Positions 34,120-43,067 of a DNA stretch of 64,000 bases are shown piece by piece; positions within the stretch are counted from its first letter, which is position 1; every line of letters starts with the position of its first letter. Origin of the DNA: JBOGNO01 sp050747245 (GTDB lineage Bacteria > Acidobacteriota > Terriglobia > Acidiferrales > UBA7541). The notes below the pieces were generated by a model. That model saw only the letters and a list, made by a program, of their open reading frames with translations. It had not been told where the DNA came from and did no database searches. The DNA lies in contig JBOGNO010000009.1 in assembly GCA_050747245.1 (NCBI GenBank), forward strand, positions 124,001 through 188,000. The letters run 5' to 3'. The position numbers and the translations under genes are program-made.

Positions 34120-36138
34120 ATGCGCATCGCCATTGATACCGGCGGGACATTTACCGACTTCATTTTCGTTCGCGCTGGTCACCTGGAAATTCTGAAGCTG
34201 CCTTCAACGCCGCGGAATCCTGCCCGTGCCATTGCCACCGCGCTCGAAAAAATCCTCTCTCGATTATCTGGCGAGGGCAGGGAAGATCTAGATCTCACCT
34301 GCGGTACTACAGTGGGCACAAACGCGCTGCTCGAGCGAAGCGGCGGCCGCGTTGCCCTCGTCACTACGGCCGGATTTGAAGATGTAATTGAAATCGGAAG
34401 GCAAGCGCGCCCGCGGCTCTACGATTTCATGGTCGAGCGTCCGGCTCCGCTGGTGCTGGCCAAGCGGCGTATCGGCCTCAGTGAGCGCATCTCAGCGGAG
34501 GGCCGCGTCATCGTGCGCCCTTCGACGGCCGAAATTACGCGTGTCCTCCGGCGTGTCAAGCGTTCCCGAGCGGATTCCATCGCAGTCTGCTTTTTATTTT
34601 CGTTCGTCAATCCCGCGCACGAACGCGTCGTGGCGCGGCGCCTTCGCGCCGAGGGATTCGCCGTCTCTGTCTCGCACGAAATCTTTCCCGAGTTCCGCGA
34701 ATACGAACGCACTTCGACGACTGTGGTTAACGCGTATCTTGTGCCGGTGATGAGCCGCTACTTGACAGACATGGATGGGCTGGCGCGAAAGCAAGTCCGC
34801 CGTAACAATCCGCGCAGCTCGGCGCGCGTGCGCATCATGCAGTCGAGCGGCGGAATTATTTCCGCCGGAGCCGCCGCTGGCGAACCCGTGCGCACGATTC
34901 TCTCTGGACCGGCTGGCGGAATTTTAGGCGCGCAATACGTTGCGCGACGTGCGGGCCTCGAGCGATGCATCAGCTTCGACATGGGAGGAACTTCCACAGA
35001 CGTATCGTTGATCGACGGCGCGCTCCGTACCACGAATGAATCCATGGCGGCGGGAGTGCCGGTCGCCGTTCCCATGCTGGACATTCACACTGTCGGCGCC
35101 GGAGGCGGCTCCATTGCGCGATTCGATCGCGCGGGCGCGTTGCGCGTCGGCCCCGAGAGCGCGGGCGCGGATCCCGGGCCAATCTGCTACGGCCGCGGCG
35201 AGCGCCCGACGGTCACGGACGCCCATCTCGTGCTTGGTCATTTGCCGCCAGAAGGCTTGCTCGGCGGAGAATTTCGTCTCGATGAGTCGCGCGCTCGGCG
35301 TTATATGGAACGCACGCGCGGGACGATAAAAGCCGTCGAACAATTTGCGCGGGGAATTCTGGACGTTGTGGACGCGACAATGGAGAAAGCCATACGCGTA
35401 ATTTCAGTCCAGCGCGGTTATGACCCTCGGGATTACGCACTCGTCGCCTTCGGCGGTGCGGGGGCGCTGCATGCGTGCGCTCTGGCTGCGGCTCTCGAGA
35501 TGCCGCGTGTTCTCGTCCCGAAATTTCCCGGCGCGTTGTCAGCTTTGGGAATCCTGCGCGCTGACGTGGTGAAAGAATTTTCTCGAACGATTTTCTTGCC
35601 TGTGGCATCGCGCCGTAAGTGTGTGCGAGCGCTCGAGGGCGAATTTCGACGGCTCGAATCCCGCGGCTTCGCCGAAATGCGGGCTGAGAATGTCCCCGCG
35701 AGGAGCGTTCGCATCGAGCGACTCCTCGACATGCGCTATGCCGGGCAGTCGTACGAGCTCACGGTTTCTGCCGAGGGAGATTTTCTGGCTGCGTTTCATC
35801 GCGGGCACGAGCGACGTTTTGGCTATGCCGATCCGGCGCGCACGGCCGAAATCGTCAGCATCGTGTCGCGCTTCACTGGGAAAACGCCCAAGCCTGCGCT
35901 CCCGCGATCTCGCGCCGCTGGCCCGAGCCCTCGTGCGGCGCTCGCGGGCATGCGACGCGCATTCTTCGATGGACGCAGATTCCAGACGCCTGTCTACCAC
36001 CGGGAGAAATTGCGCACAGGAAATCTGTTCGTTGGCCCCGCGATTCTGACCGAATACACCGCCACCACACTTGTGCCCCCGGGCTGGCGCGGTCGCGTCG
36101 ACGCCTTCGAGAATCTGATTTTGGAGCCGCGGCGATGA
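34120..36138 (+). CDS. hyuA: Hydantoinase/oxoprolinase subunit A
   Basis: ATP-dependent ring-opening hydrolase subunit (N-methylhydantoinase/5-oxoprolinase/acetone carboxylase-beta family), 672 residues. The ASKHA phosphate motif MRIAIDTGGTFTDFIFV begins the protein. DLTCGTTVGTNALLERSG, the central ISFDMGGTSTDVSLIDG and the AGADPGPICYGRG block follow, then YALVAFGGAGALHACALA. The C-terminal third is the usual HyuA-C domain. The stop overlaps hyuB by four bases. The substrate, a cyclic amide or lactam, is not determined; 5-oxoproline is a reasonable guess. Confidence 0.93.
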   Translation: MRIAIDTGGTFTDFIFVRAGHLEILKLPSTPRNPARAIATALEKILSRLSGEGREDLDLTCGTTVGTNALLERSGGRVALVTTAGFEDVIEIGRQARPRLYDFMVERPAPLVLAKRRIGLSERISAEGRVIVRPSTAEITRVLRRVKRSRADSIAVCFLFSFVNPAHERVVARRLRAEGFAVSVSHEIFPEFREYERTSTTVVNAYLVPVMSRYLTDMDGLARKQVRRNNPRSSARVRIMQSSGGIISAGAAAGEPVRTILSGPAGGILGAQYVARRAGLERCISFDMGGTSTDVSLIDGALRTTNESMAAGVPVAVPMLDIHTVGAGGGSIARFDRAGALRVGPESAGADPGPICYGRGERPTVTDAHLVLGHLPPEGLLGGEFRLDESRARRYMERTRGTIKAVEQFARGILDVVDATMEKAIRVISVQRGYDPRDYALVAFGGAGALHACALAAALEMPRVLVPKFPGALSALGILRADVVKEFSRTIFLPVASRRKCVRALEGEFRRLESRGFAEMRAENVPARSVRIERLLDMRYAGQSYELTVSAEGDFLAAFHRGHERRFGYADPARTAEIVSIVSRFTGKTPKPALPRSRAAGPSPRAALAGMRRAFFDGRRFQTPVYHREKLRTGNLFVGPAILTEYTATTLVPPGWRGRVDAFENLILEPRR

Positions 36139-37739
36139 ACTTCGATCCCACGCGCCTGGAGATTTTTAAGAATCTGTTCCATTCCGTGGCCGAGGAAATG
36201 GGCAGCGCGCTGCGGCGCTCCGCTTACTCGCCGAATATCAAGGAACGCCGCGATTATTCTTGCGCGGTCTTCGATGCGAAGGGCGAAGTTCTCGCCATGG
36301 GTGATCACATGCCCGTGCATTTGGGCTCCATGCCCAAGTCGGTGCGAGCTGTGCGCGAAAAACTCACGCTCGATCGCGGAGATATCGCGCTGCTCAACGA
36401 TCCTTACGCCGGAGGCACGCATCTCCCCGACCTCACCATGGTAATGCCCGTCTTTCTGCACGGAGAGGTCCGCCCTTTTTTTTACGTCGCCAATCGCGCT
36501 CATCACGCCGACATCGGCGGAGGGCAGGCTGGCTCGATGGGCGTGGCGCGTGAAATTTTTCAGGAAGGCCTGCGCATTCCTCCCGTGAAGATTTTAGAGC
36601 GGGGACGTATCGTCCCGGGAGTCATAGCGCTGCTGCTCGAAAATGTGCGCACGCCTCGCGAGAGGGAAGGCGACCTCACCGCGCAAGTCGCCGCCTGTCG
36701 CATCGGCGAGCGCCGCGTTGGAGACATCACTAGAAAATTCGGCCGCGCCGTCGTGCGTGAGTATGGCCGGCACTTGCTTGATTACTCCGAGCGAATGATG
36801 AGCATCGCGCTGCGCCATATTCCCGCTGGAACGTATCGCGCTGAGGATTTTCTTGACGACGACGGTATCTCCGGCAAACCCATTCGTATCCATGTCTCGA
36901 TCGAAATCGGCCGCGGCCGCGCCACCGTGGATTTCACCGGCTCAGCGCCGCAGTGCGCCGGCAGCGTCAACGCCGTCCGCGCCATCGCCGAATCAGCTGT
37001 TTTCTACGTCTTCCGCTGCCTCATCGAAGAAGACGTGCCGGCTACATCGGGACTCCTTCGGCCAATCCGTATCATCACTCCGGAAGGAACCATCGTGAAT
37101 GCACGGCCGCCTGCGGCCGTCGCCGGAGGCAACGTCGAAACTTCCCAGCGAATGGTGGATACGCTGCTCCGCGCGCTTTCGCACGCCCTGCCCGGAAAAA
37201 TCCCCGCTGCCAGTCAGGGCACGATGAACAACCTCACGCTGGGCGGCGTGGACCCGCGGACCTGCGCCCAGTTTGCCTACTATGAAACGATCGCAGGTGG
37301 CATGGGCGCGCGGCCGGGGCTCGCCGGAGCAAGCGGTATCCACACGCACATGACGAATTCACTCAACACTCCGATCGAAGCGTTTGAACACTCTTATCCA
37401 ATCCGCGTGCGGCGCTACGGCCTGCGCCGCGGCTCCGGGGGCGCAGGTGAATTTCGCGGCGGCGACGGCATCATTCGCGAAATTGAATTGCTTGAGGGAA
37501 TGCACGTGGGTTTTCTCTCCGACCGCAGAAAAATTGGTCCTTACGGCCTCTGGGGTGGGAAAGCGGGCGCGAGAGGAGTAAATGAGATCATCATGAATGG
37601 CCGCGCGAGAAAACTTCCTTCGAAATGCAGCCTCCACGCACCGAGGGGCAGCATCCTTCGCATTTCTACACCGGGGGGCGGAGGCTGGCGGCCGCCCCGG
37701 AAAAAATCGCGCTCGCGAAAAACCAAAAGGCGCGGTTAA
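36135..37739 (+). CDS. hyuB: Hydantoinase/oxoprolinase subunit B
   Basis: Partner subunit of HyuA, 534 residues. Family blocks are LEIFKNLFHSVAEEMGSALRRSAYSPNIKERRDYSCAVFD, GDHMPVHLGSMPKSV, ALLNDPYAGGTHLPDLT, NRAHHADIGG (metal-ligand His pair), GSVNAVRAIAESAVFYVFRCL and GGNVETSQRMVD. The end motif GGGGWRPP is followed by a basic tail. It is coupled to hyuA by ATGA overlap; together they should form the heteromeric ATP-dependent hydrolase. A strong terminator lies over and just after the stop codon. Confidence 0.94.
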   Translation: MNFDPTRLEIFKNLFHSVAEEMGSALRRSAYSPNIKERRDYSCAVFDAKGEVLAMGDHMPVHLGSMPKSVRAVREKLTLDRGDIALLNDPYAGGTHLPDLTMVMPVFLHGEVRPFFYVANRAHHADIGGGQAGSMGVAREIFQEGLRIPPVKILERGRIVPGVIALLLENVRTPREREGDLTAQVAACRIGERRVGDITRKFGRAVVREYGRHLLDYSERMMSIALRHIPAGTYRAEDFLDDDGISGKPIRIHVSIEIGRGRATVDFTGSAPQCAGSVNAVRAIAESAVFYVFRCLIEEDVPATSGLLRPIRIITPEGTIVNARPPAAVAGGNVETSQRMVDTLLRALSHALPGKIPAASQGTMNNLTLGGVDPRTCAQFAYYETIAGGMGARPGLAGASGIHTHMTNSLNTPIEAFEHSYPIRVRRYGLRRGSGGAGEFRGGDGIIREIELLEGMHVGFLSDRRKIGPYGLWGGKAGARGVNEIIMNGRARKLPSKCSLHAPRGSILRISTPGGGGWRPPRKKSRSRKTKRRG

Positions 37740-37757
37740 TTCCGCCGCGCCCTTTTT
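37726..37757. terminator. Bidirectional rho-independent terminator
   Basis: GGCGCGG (37729-37735) pairs with CCGCGCC (37745-37751) around a nine-base loop. It is flanked by A-rich sequence on the left and CTTTTT on the right, so it can end both the hyuAB transcript (plus) and the carD transcript (minus). It overlaps the hyuB stop codon. Confidence 0.8.
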
Positions 37758-37791
37758 GAAACGGGTGAGTTGCCTGACGTGTTGCGAGTTG

Positions 37792-38316
37792 CTATTCCAC
37801 CGCCGAAAGAGCGATTTCCGGCATCTGGAGATGAGCCTTTGCCAGCGCCCGCACGATGTTGGTTTCGACCGCCTGCTCGCTGGTATTCCGAGCCGTAGCC
37901 AGCTCGCTTATAAGTAGAAACTTTGCCCGCTCCAGCATCTTCTTCTCCCGGAAGGACAGCGGCTTGGTGCGGCTCAGAGCCACGAGGCCCTTCAAGACTG
38001 CCGCCACTTCCAAGAGCGATCCTGTGCGCATCCTCTCCGAATTCTCTTTGAAGCGATGCTTCCAATCATGATGCGAAGCCGAGCGGCCCTTTTCCAGGAA
38101 GGACAGGACCATGCCAGCTTCCTTCGAGCGGATGACGGGACGCAGCCCAACGCTTTCGATATTGGAGTGCGGCACCATCACCTTCAACCCACTCGACATG
38201 ATTTTCAGCATGAAGTAGCGTTCCGATTTGCCGTTCAGATAGCCATAACTGATTTGTTCGATTACCCCGACACCGTGATTGGGATAGACAACCTTGTCGC
38301 CTAGCTTGAATTCCAT
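37792..38316 (-). CDS. carD: CarD-family RNA polymerase-binding regulator
   Basis: Stabilises RNA polymerase open complexes, especially at stable-RNA promoters. The N-terminal RNAP-interaction domain (FKLGDKVVYPNHGVGVIEQISYGYLNG, residues 3-30, with LKIMSSGLKVMVPHSN) is followed by a helical DNA-binding domain (about 70-165). That domain includes WKHRFKENSERMRTGSLLEVAAVLKGL and REKKMLERAKFLLISELA. At 174 residues it matches the usual length. It is monocistronic and convergent with hyuB, separated by a terminator. Confidence 0.94.
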   Translation of the reverse strand: MEFKLGDKVVYPNHGVGVIEQISYGYLNGKSERYFMLKIMSSGLKVMVPHSNIESVGLRPVIRSKEAGMVLSFLEKGRSASHHDWKHRFKENSERMRTGSLLEVAAVLKGLVALSRTKPLSFREKKMLERAKFLLISELATARNTSEQAVETNIVRALAKAHLQMPEIALSAVE

Positions 38317-38456
38317 AGGTTAGGATCCCCCCCTCGAAGTGCCCGTTTAATATTTAGGCACACTGCACCCTTGGAGTCAAGCTATTCCGCTGAAAATATA
38401 GAGGTTGGCCGAATTCTCTGGAGAATAATTTTCCCGGGTTGGCAGCTTGATTGCCC

Positions 38457-38462
38457 TATAAT
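38457..38462 (+). promoter_or_regulatory. Consensus -10 immediately before tsaB
   Basis: A perfect TATAAT ends seven bases before the tsaB ATG at 38470, and no Shine-Dalgarno sequence lies between. If used, transcription would start at or next to the A of the ATG, giving a leaderless tsaB-rimI mRNA. No convincing -35 lies 16-18 bp upstream. Confidence 0.45.
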
Positions 38463-38469
38463 CGCTTCC

Positions 38470-39165
38470 ATGTTGATTCTGGCCCTAGACACTGCCACCC
38501 CTTCGGGAAGCATTGCTGTCTTGCGCGATGAACTTCTCATTGGCGTCGTAGCGACATCTTCCAGCGAGAACTATTCCTCTCGAATGTTTCGCCACCTGGA
38601 TTTCTTGCTTCGTGACCAAAATCTGCAAATCAGTGAAATTGAACTATTTGCGGTCGCTGCCGGACCCGGATCGTTTACCGGATTGCGCGTTGGACTGGCC
38701 GCCGTGAAGGGATGGGCTGAGGTTTATTCTCGACCGATCGCTGCAGTCAGTGGACTGGAAGCTGTGGCCTCAGAAGCATGCATCGGGACCGGCCTTATTG
38801 CACCTTTTCTGGACGCCCGCCGCAGCCAAGTGTACGGTGCTCTTTATCGCTCCCTCGACGCTGGCCTCGTCAGAATTGGAGATGAGTGCGTCATGCCGCC
38901 GACCGAATTCCTTAAGCTTACGGAGCAGGAAGCTGGCCGAGAGCCGGTGCGGCTTATTTCACCCACTCCTGAGCTCATCGATGCGGCATGGAGGGAATCT
39001 GCGCTGGCGCTCGTGCCCGTCGAAAGAGTCTCCAGCGTTCTCTCTCCGGCGATTGGCAGGCTGGGACTCTCCCGCGCGCGCCGTGGCCAGCTCGTGGACG
39101 CCCTGCATCTTGAAGCCAGTTATGTCCGCACCTCTGACGCAGTTCCACTTTGGAAGGATAAGTGA
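38470..39165 (+). CDS. tsaB: tRNA threonylcarbamoyladenosine biosynthesis protein TsaB
   Basis: Non-catalytic ASKHA partner of TsaD in t6A synthesis, 231 residues. The start at ATG 38470 gives the family N-terminus MLILALDTATPSGSIAVL; the frame is open further upstream, but that part lacks family features. The diagnostic block AAGPGSFTGLRVGLAAVKGWAE lies at about residues 67-88, followed by SGLEAVA and FLDARRSQVYGALY. It overlaps rimI by four bases, the common tsaB-rimI arrangement. Confidence 0.94.
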   Translation: MLILALDTATPSGSIAVLRDELLIGVVATSSSENYSSRMFRHLDFLLRDQNLQISEIELFAVAAGPGSFTGLRVGLAAVKGWAEVYSRPIAAVSGLEAVASEACIGTGLIAPFLDARRSQVYGALYRSLDAGLVRIGDECVMPPTEFLKLTEQEAGREPVRLISPTPELIDAAWRESALALVPVERVSSVLSPAIGRLGLSRARRGQLVDALHLEASYVRTSDAVPLWKDK

Positions 39166-39608
39166 GTATTCGGCCCTTGGAGTCGGGCGATCTTGAGGCG
39201 GTTCTGGCACTGCAGGCGCTTTGCCCCGCCGCCGCTCAGTGGTCACGAAAGGGTTACATGGAGACTTTCGAGCACGGCGCCCAGGGGTTCATCGCCGAAG
39301 AAACCGGCAGTCCTGCGGGGTTCGTTTTCGTCCGCGTCGCTTCCGACGAAATGGAAATTCTGAATCTCGCCGTAGTGCCATCGGCGCGCCGCAGAGGTGT
39401 GGGCCGCGAGCTCATGGCCCACGCGACGGCGCGAGCTATGTCGTCAGGCCTCTCGCAGATCTTCCTCGAAGTTCGCGAATCGAATGACGCTGCAATTCGC
39501 TTCTATGAAGCCTGCGGCTTCTATCGCTCCGGCATCCGGCTAAACTATTACACATCTCCGGTAGAAAGCGCGCTGCTCTTCGTCCGTAGCGCTGTTACCG
39601 CTCCTTGA
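39162..39608 (+). CDS. rimI: Ribosomal protein alanine N-acetyltransferase
   Basis: GNAT-fold acetyltransferase, in the family that acetylates the N-terminus of S18. It is 148 residues from GTG 39162, which overlaps the tsaB stop. The acetyl-CoA loop is VVPSARRRGVGRELMAHA (about residues 70-87), and NDAAIRFYEACGFYRSGIRLNYY is the typical C-terminal block. Position directly after tsaB supports RimI over other GNATs. Confidence 0.9.
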   Translation: MSIRPLESGDLEAVLALQALCPAAAQWSRKGYMETFEHGAQGFIAEETGSPAGFVFVRVASDEMEILNLAVVPSARRRGVGRELMAHATARAMSSGLSQIFLEVRESNDAAIRFYEACGFYRSGIRLNYYTSPVESALLFVRSAVTAP

Positions 39609-39706
39609 CCCAAATTTCATCGCGCCGCAACTTCCATCTTGGTCTCGTTCTCGCCTTGTGATAGCTTCCGTCCATGTAACTATGCACTCCAATGCGGAGG
39701 GAACGG

Positions 39707-39943
39707 ATGTCCACCACGGCTCAGGAAATTCGCAATTCCCTGATGGCCCAGGATGCGGAATACCAGAAGCTGGCGCAGGAGCACTTCCAGTACGAATCGC
39801 AACTCGATCAACTCCAGAAGCAACCCTACCTGAGTTCGGAAGACCTGGCACTTGAAGTCACCCTGAAAAAAATGAAATTACGCGTCAAGGACGCCATGGA
39901 AAGAAAAATCGCGGAACATTTGCGCAAACTTTCTGGCCGCTGA
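39707..39943 (+). CDS. YdcH-like (DUF465) small helical protein
   Basis: A 78-residue, charged, wholly helical protein. The start at ATG 39707 is supported by GGAGGG five bases upstream. The pattern AEYQKLAQEHFQYESQLDQLQKQPYLSSEDLALEVTLKKMKLRVKDAMERKI matches DUF465/YdcH, with a paired antiparallel coiled coil around a short turn. The family's function is unknown. It is followed by psd. Confidence 0.78.
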   Translation: MSTTAQEIRNSLMAQDAEYQKLAQEHFQYESQLDQLQKQPYLSSEDLALEVTLKKMKLRVKDAMERKIAEHLRKLSGR

Positions 39944-40025
39944 CTTCTTCCTCCGCTTCCCACGCGGACGGAGTCAAACTGTCGTACAATGGATCGGCTT
40001 TCCGGAGGCAGTTCGCTCTCTCCTG

Positions 40026-40676
40026 ATGGTGAAGGACGGATACAAATTTGCCGTGCCGCCGTTGGCGCTGGGGCTTCTGCTTTGCCTTCTCGGCGAGCGA
40101 GGGATGCTGGGCGCGACTCCACGATGGGCCTGGGCTGCGGGCGTTTTGATTATCCTGGGCCTCTTTGTCCTTTTCTTTTTCCGTGACCCGGACCGGGCGA
40201 TTCCGGACGCACCGGGGCTGGTCGTCTCGCCCGCCGATGGCCGCGTCATGGAAGTCGTGCAGGAGGCTTTCGATGCTCGCCCGGGGCGCCGCGTGAGCAT
40301 TTTTCTTTCGGTGTTCAATGTTCACGTCAATCGTTCGCCGGTCGCGGGCGAGATCCGCGAGGTTAGCTACCGGCAGGGCCGTTTTTACGCCGCTATGCGT
40401 TCGCGAGCCTCGGCGGAAAACGAGCAAAACGTGATCCGCATCGCCACTCCGGCCGGCGAAATGGCCTTCAAGCAGATCGCCGGATGGATTGCTAGGCGCG
40501 TGCTCTTTTGGAAGTCAGCGGGCGTGCGCGTCGTGCGCGGCGAGCGCGTGGGCATGATACGGTTCGGCTCGCGCGTGGATGTTTGGCTTCCGCTGGAAGC
40601 GGAAATCCTGGTTCGCCCGGGACAAAATGTCGCGGGTGGTTCGAGCGTGCTGGCGCGATGGAACAATTCCAACTAG
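40026..40676 (+). CDS. psd: Phosphatidylserine decarboxylase
   Basis: Makes phosphatidylethanolamine from phosphatidylserine; self-cleaving pyruvoyl enzyme at the inner membrane. Short-type Psd, 216 residues. An N-terminal membrane region (LALGLLLCLLGERG ... GVLIILGLFVLFFF) is followed by FRDPDRAIP, VSPADGRVMEV, IFLSVFNVHVNRSPVAGEI and the cleavage site RFGSRVDVWLP, whose Gly-Ser bond gives the pyruvoyl group. It overlaps pssA by 19 bases, so the two sequential enzymes are coupled. Confidence 0.94.
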   Translation: MVKDGYKFAVPPLALGLLLCLLGERGMLGATPRWAWAAGVLIILGLFVLFFFRDPDRAIPDAPGLVVSPADGRVMEVVQEAFDARPGRRVSIFLSVFNVHVNRSPVAGEIREVSYRQGRFYAAMRSRASAENEQNVIRIATPAGEMAFKQIAGWIARRVLFWKSAGVRVVRGERVGMIRFGSRVDVWLPLEAEILVRPGQNVAGGSSVLARWNNSN

Positions 40677-41497
40677 AGGGCCTGGAACCGCAGAAAGGCC
40701 GCATCTTGCCGGTGCGCAATCATCGTCTGCGCCGCGGGATTTATCTGCTCCCGGGCGCGTGCACCGTCGGAAATCTGTTCTGCGGCTACTTTGCAATCAT
40801 GGCTACGCTCAAAGGCGGCGCCACGGACCTCGATTACGCAGCACGTGCCATTGGCTTTGCCTTTCTCTTCGATTCCTTCGACGGCGCCCTCGCCCGCATC
40901 ACGCGCACTAGCTCCGAACTCGGCCGCGAGCTTGATTCCCTCGCCGATGTTGTCAGCTTCGGCATCGCCCCGGCTTTTCTCGCGTTCGCCTGGGGCGCGC
41001 GCGGAATGTTGTCCATCGCCACACTGGAAGCGCACTTTACCTACAAGTTCGGCTGGCTTGTCAGCTTCATTTTTGTGGCCTGCTGTGCCTGGCGACTTGC
41101 GCGGTTCAATATCCAGGGCATGGCCCCGGAAAGCCCGCGCTATTTCGTCGGACTTCCTGCTCCCGCCGCGGCCGCAACTATAGCCGCCATCGTGCACGCC
41201 TTCGTACGCAGCTGGCCGCCCATCACCGACTGGCGTTTTTCATTTCTGTGGCTGCTCGTGGTTCTAGGCCTGGCGGTTCTAATGCCCAGCAAGACCCGCT
41301 ACTGGACATTCAAAAGCCTGCAGTTGCAAAAGCGCTATCACTCCATCGCGATTCTCCTCATTGCTGTCCTGATCGCCACAATCGTAATCAATTCCGAAGT
41401 GACGCTCCTCCTCATTTCTTCGTTTTATGTCGTGCAGGGAATTGTTCTCCACGCTATTCGCGCTCTGCGCCGCCACGGCACTCCCAGGGCGGCTTGA
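40658..41497 (+). CDS. pssA: CDP-diacylglycerol-serine O-phosphatidyltransferase
   Basis: Membrane enzyme joining serine to CDP-diacylglycerol, which supplies Psd. The start at ATG 40658 gives 279 residues. The CDP-alcohol phosphotransferase signature DGALARITRTSSELGRELD (Asp-Gly-x2-Ala-Arg-x8-Gly-x3-Asp) continues to a second Asp in SLADVVSFG, at about residues 75-98. Some seven to eight hydrophobic helices are spread across the protein. The frame is open further upstream within psd, but that part is a shadow. Confidence 0.94.
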   Translation: MEQFQLEGLEPQKGRILPVRNHRLRRGIYLLPGACTVGNLFCGYFAIMATLKGGATDLDYAARAIGFAFLFDSFDGALARITRTSSELGRELDSLADVVSFGIAPAFLAFAWGARGMLSIATLEAHFTYKFGWLVSFIFVACCAWRLARFNIQGMAPESPRYFVGLPAPAAAATIAAIVHAFVRSWPPITDWRFSFLWLLVVLGLAVLMPSKTRYWTFKSLQLQKRYHSIAILLIAVLIATIVINSEVTLLLISSFYVVQGIVLHAIRALRRHGTPRAA

Positions 41498-41500
41498 GAA

Positions 41501-42526
41501 ATGTCCACTCGCCCTGCCCCTGCGCCCTGCCAAGTTGTCATTGCTGGTGCTTCCTCGCTTCGGGGCAGGGAACTTAAACAGGTCTTCGAAGACCGCCATT
41601 TCCCGGCTACCGATTATGACCTTCTCGACGAAAGCATCGCCGCCGGTACGCTGACGGAGGCGGGCGGAGAGCCTGCCGTCGTTCGCGCCTTCGATGAGCA
41701 GAGCTTCGATGGCGCGCAATTCGTTTTCTTCGCGGGCAATCGCGAAGACGCTCGCGTTTTTGCGCCTGCCGCCATCCGCGCCGGCGCCAAAATAATTGAC
41801 CTCACCGGCGGATTGCGCGGCGAACCTGCTGCCATCGCCTGGATTCCCGCGCTCGACAGATTTTTCCCACCTGCGAATATCTCCCACCCGTGCGAGACAC
41901 GCATCTTTCTTTCTCCCCCGCCGCCGGTTCAAATCTGCGCCACGCTTTGCGCGGCGTTTCACGATTTTTCTCCGCGGCGAATGACGGTACTTTTCCTTCG
42001 TCCCGTGTCCGAGTGTGGCCAGCCCGGCGTGGACGAGCTGGAAGCCCAGACTGCGCAATTGCTCTCGCTTAAGCCCGCCTCGCAGGATGTCTTCGGCGCG
42101 CAGGTGGCTTTCAATCTTCTGTCCGCATACGGCGAGCAGTGTCGGCCCAGCCTCCAAGAGTCCCGCGCGGAGATCGTCGCGGATACAAGAGACTTTCTCG
42201 CCGGACGCTGTGCGGTTCCCGCGATTCAGTTGCTTCACGCGCCCGCGTTCTACGGCTTTCTTTTCTCCGCATTCGTGGAATTTCCTACCGCCATTAAAGT
42301 GGAAGCTCTCGATGCCGCTCTAGCCGCTGCCGGAGTGCAGCTTGTCGCCTCCGATGATCCTCAGCCTGACAATGTCACCCTCGCGGGCGAGTCCAAGATA
42401 CAGCTCGCGCGCATCGAGCGCGATGCGAGCGTCGAAAACGCTTTCTGGCTGTGGGGCGGCGTGGATAATCTGCGCTTCGCGGTGACCAATGCCGTGCAAG
42501 TTGCGGAGGCTCTCCTTGCGAGTTAG
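41501..42526 (+). CDS. Aspartate-semialdehyde-dehydrogenase homologue lacking catalytic Cys
   Basis: Asd/USG-1-like protein of 341 residues. The NADP-binding start is VVIAGASSLRGRELKQVF, and LTGGLRGEP corresponds to the DLSGD-type loop. The block normally reading NPxCxT is replaced by LSPPPPVQICAT, so the nucleophilic Cys position is Pro. The YQAVSGAG segment is replaced by LRPVSECGQPG. It is therefore unlikely to be an active dehydrogenase. It sits between pssA (three bases away) and lptE (overlapping), so a structural or regulatory role in envelope synthesis is possible, but this is inference. Confidence 0.78.
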   Translation: MSTRPAPAPCQVVIAGASSLRGRELKQVFEDRHFPATDYDLLDESIAAGTLTEAGGEPAVVRAFDEQSFDGAQFVFFAGNREDARVFAPAAIRAGAKIIDLTGGLRGEPAAIAWIPALDRFFPPANISHPCETRIFLSPPPPVQICATLCAAFHDFSPRRMTVLFLRPVSECGQPGVDELEAQTAQLLSLKPASQDVFGAQVAFNLLSAYGEQCRPSLQESRAEIVADTRDFLAGRCAVPAIQLLHAPAFYGFLFSAFVEFPTAIKVEALDAALAAAGVQLVASDDPQPDNVTLAGESKIQLARIERDASVENAFWLWGGVDNLRFAVTNAVQVAEALLAS

Positions 42527-43067
42527 CCGGCTCACCCGAAGCGCTTGTATTTTTCTCCTTGCTGCAGCGACGGCTGTAGCGCTCCTGGCCTCGGCCGGTT
42601 GCGGCTATCACGTCGCCGGCCGCGCTGCGCAGCTCCCTGCGAATTGGAAGACAATTGCCGTCCCGCAATTCGTCAACCGCACTTCGCGCTACCGGATCGA
42701 GCAGCGCGTAACTTCGGCAGTCATTCGCGAATTACTGGCGCGCACCAAATATCGCCTCGTGCAGAATACCGACTCGGCGGACGCCGTCCTGCGCGGCGAA
42801 ATTACCGGCATCGAGACCAGTCCCGTTCTCTTCGACGCCAATACCGGCCAGGTGACCACGGTCCTCGTCGCCGTTCACGCCAAGGTCACACTCACCGATC
42901 GCGAGTCTCAGGCCTCCGAATACTCCAACGACAATTTCGTTTTCCGCGACGAGTACCAAATCTCCGCCGACCCCGCCAGCTTCTTCGAGGAACAGGATCC
43001 TGCTCTCGAACGTATGGCCCGCGATTTTGCTTCCAAGCTCGTCGCCGGGATGCTGGAAAAATTCTGA
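42489..43067 (+). CDS. lptE: LPS-assembly lipoprotein LptE
   Basis: Outer-membrane lipoprotein plugging the LptD barrel for LPS insertion. The 192 residues begin with a signal peptide ending in the lipobox LASAGC (mature Cys at about residue 38). GYHVAGRAAQLPANWKTIAVPQFVNRTSRYRIE, the conserved LptE start, follows, then FRDEYQISADPASFFEEQDPALERMARDFASKLVAGMLEKF. The ATG at 42489 overlaps the Asd-like gene; later starts at 42513-42519 are possible. The lptE-holA adjacency is conserved in many Gram-negatives. Confidence 0.9.
   Translation: MPCKLRRLSLRVSRLTRSACIFLLAAATAVALLASAGCGYHVAGRAAQLPANWKTIAVPQFVNRTSRYRIEQRVTSAVIRELLARTKYRLVQNTDSADAVLRGEITGIETSPVLFDANTGQVTTVLVAVHAKVTLTDRESQASEYSNDNFVFRDEYQISADPASFFEEQDPALERMARDFASKLVAGMLEKF

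Noticed and set aside
34120..37739. hyuA/hyuB as an anti-phage or novel system
   Set aside because: Both genes match ordinary hydantoinase/oxoprolinase subunits along their length and nothing nearby suggests another role.
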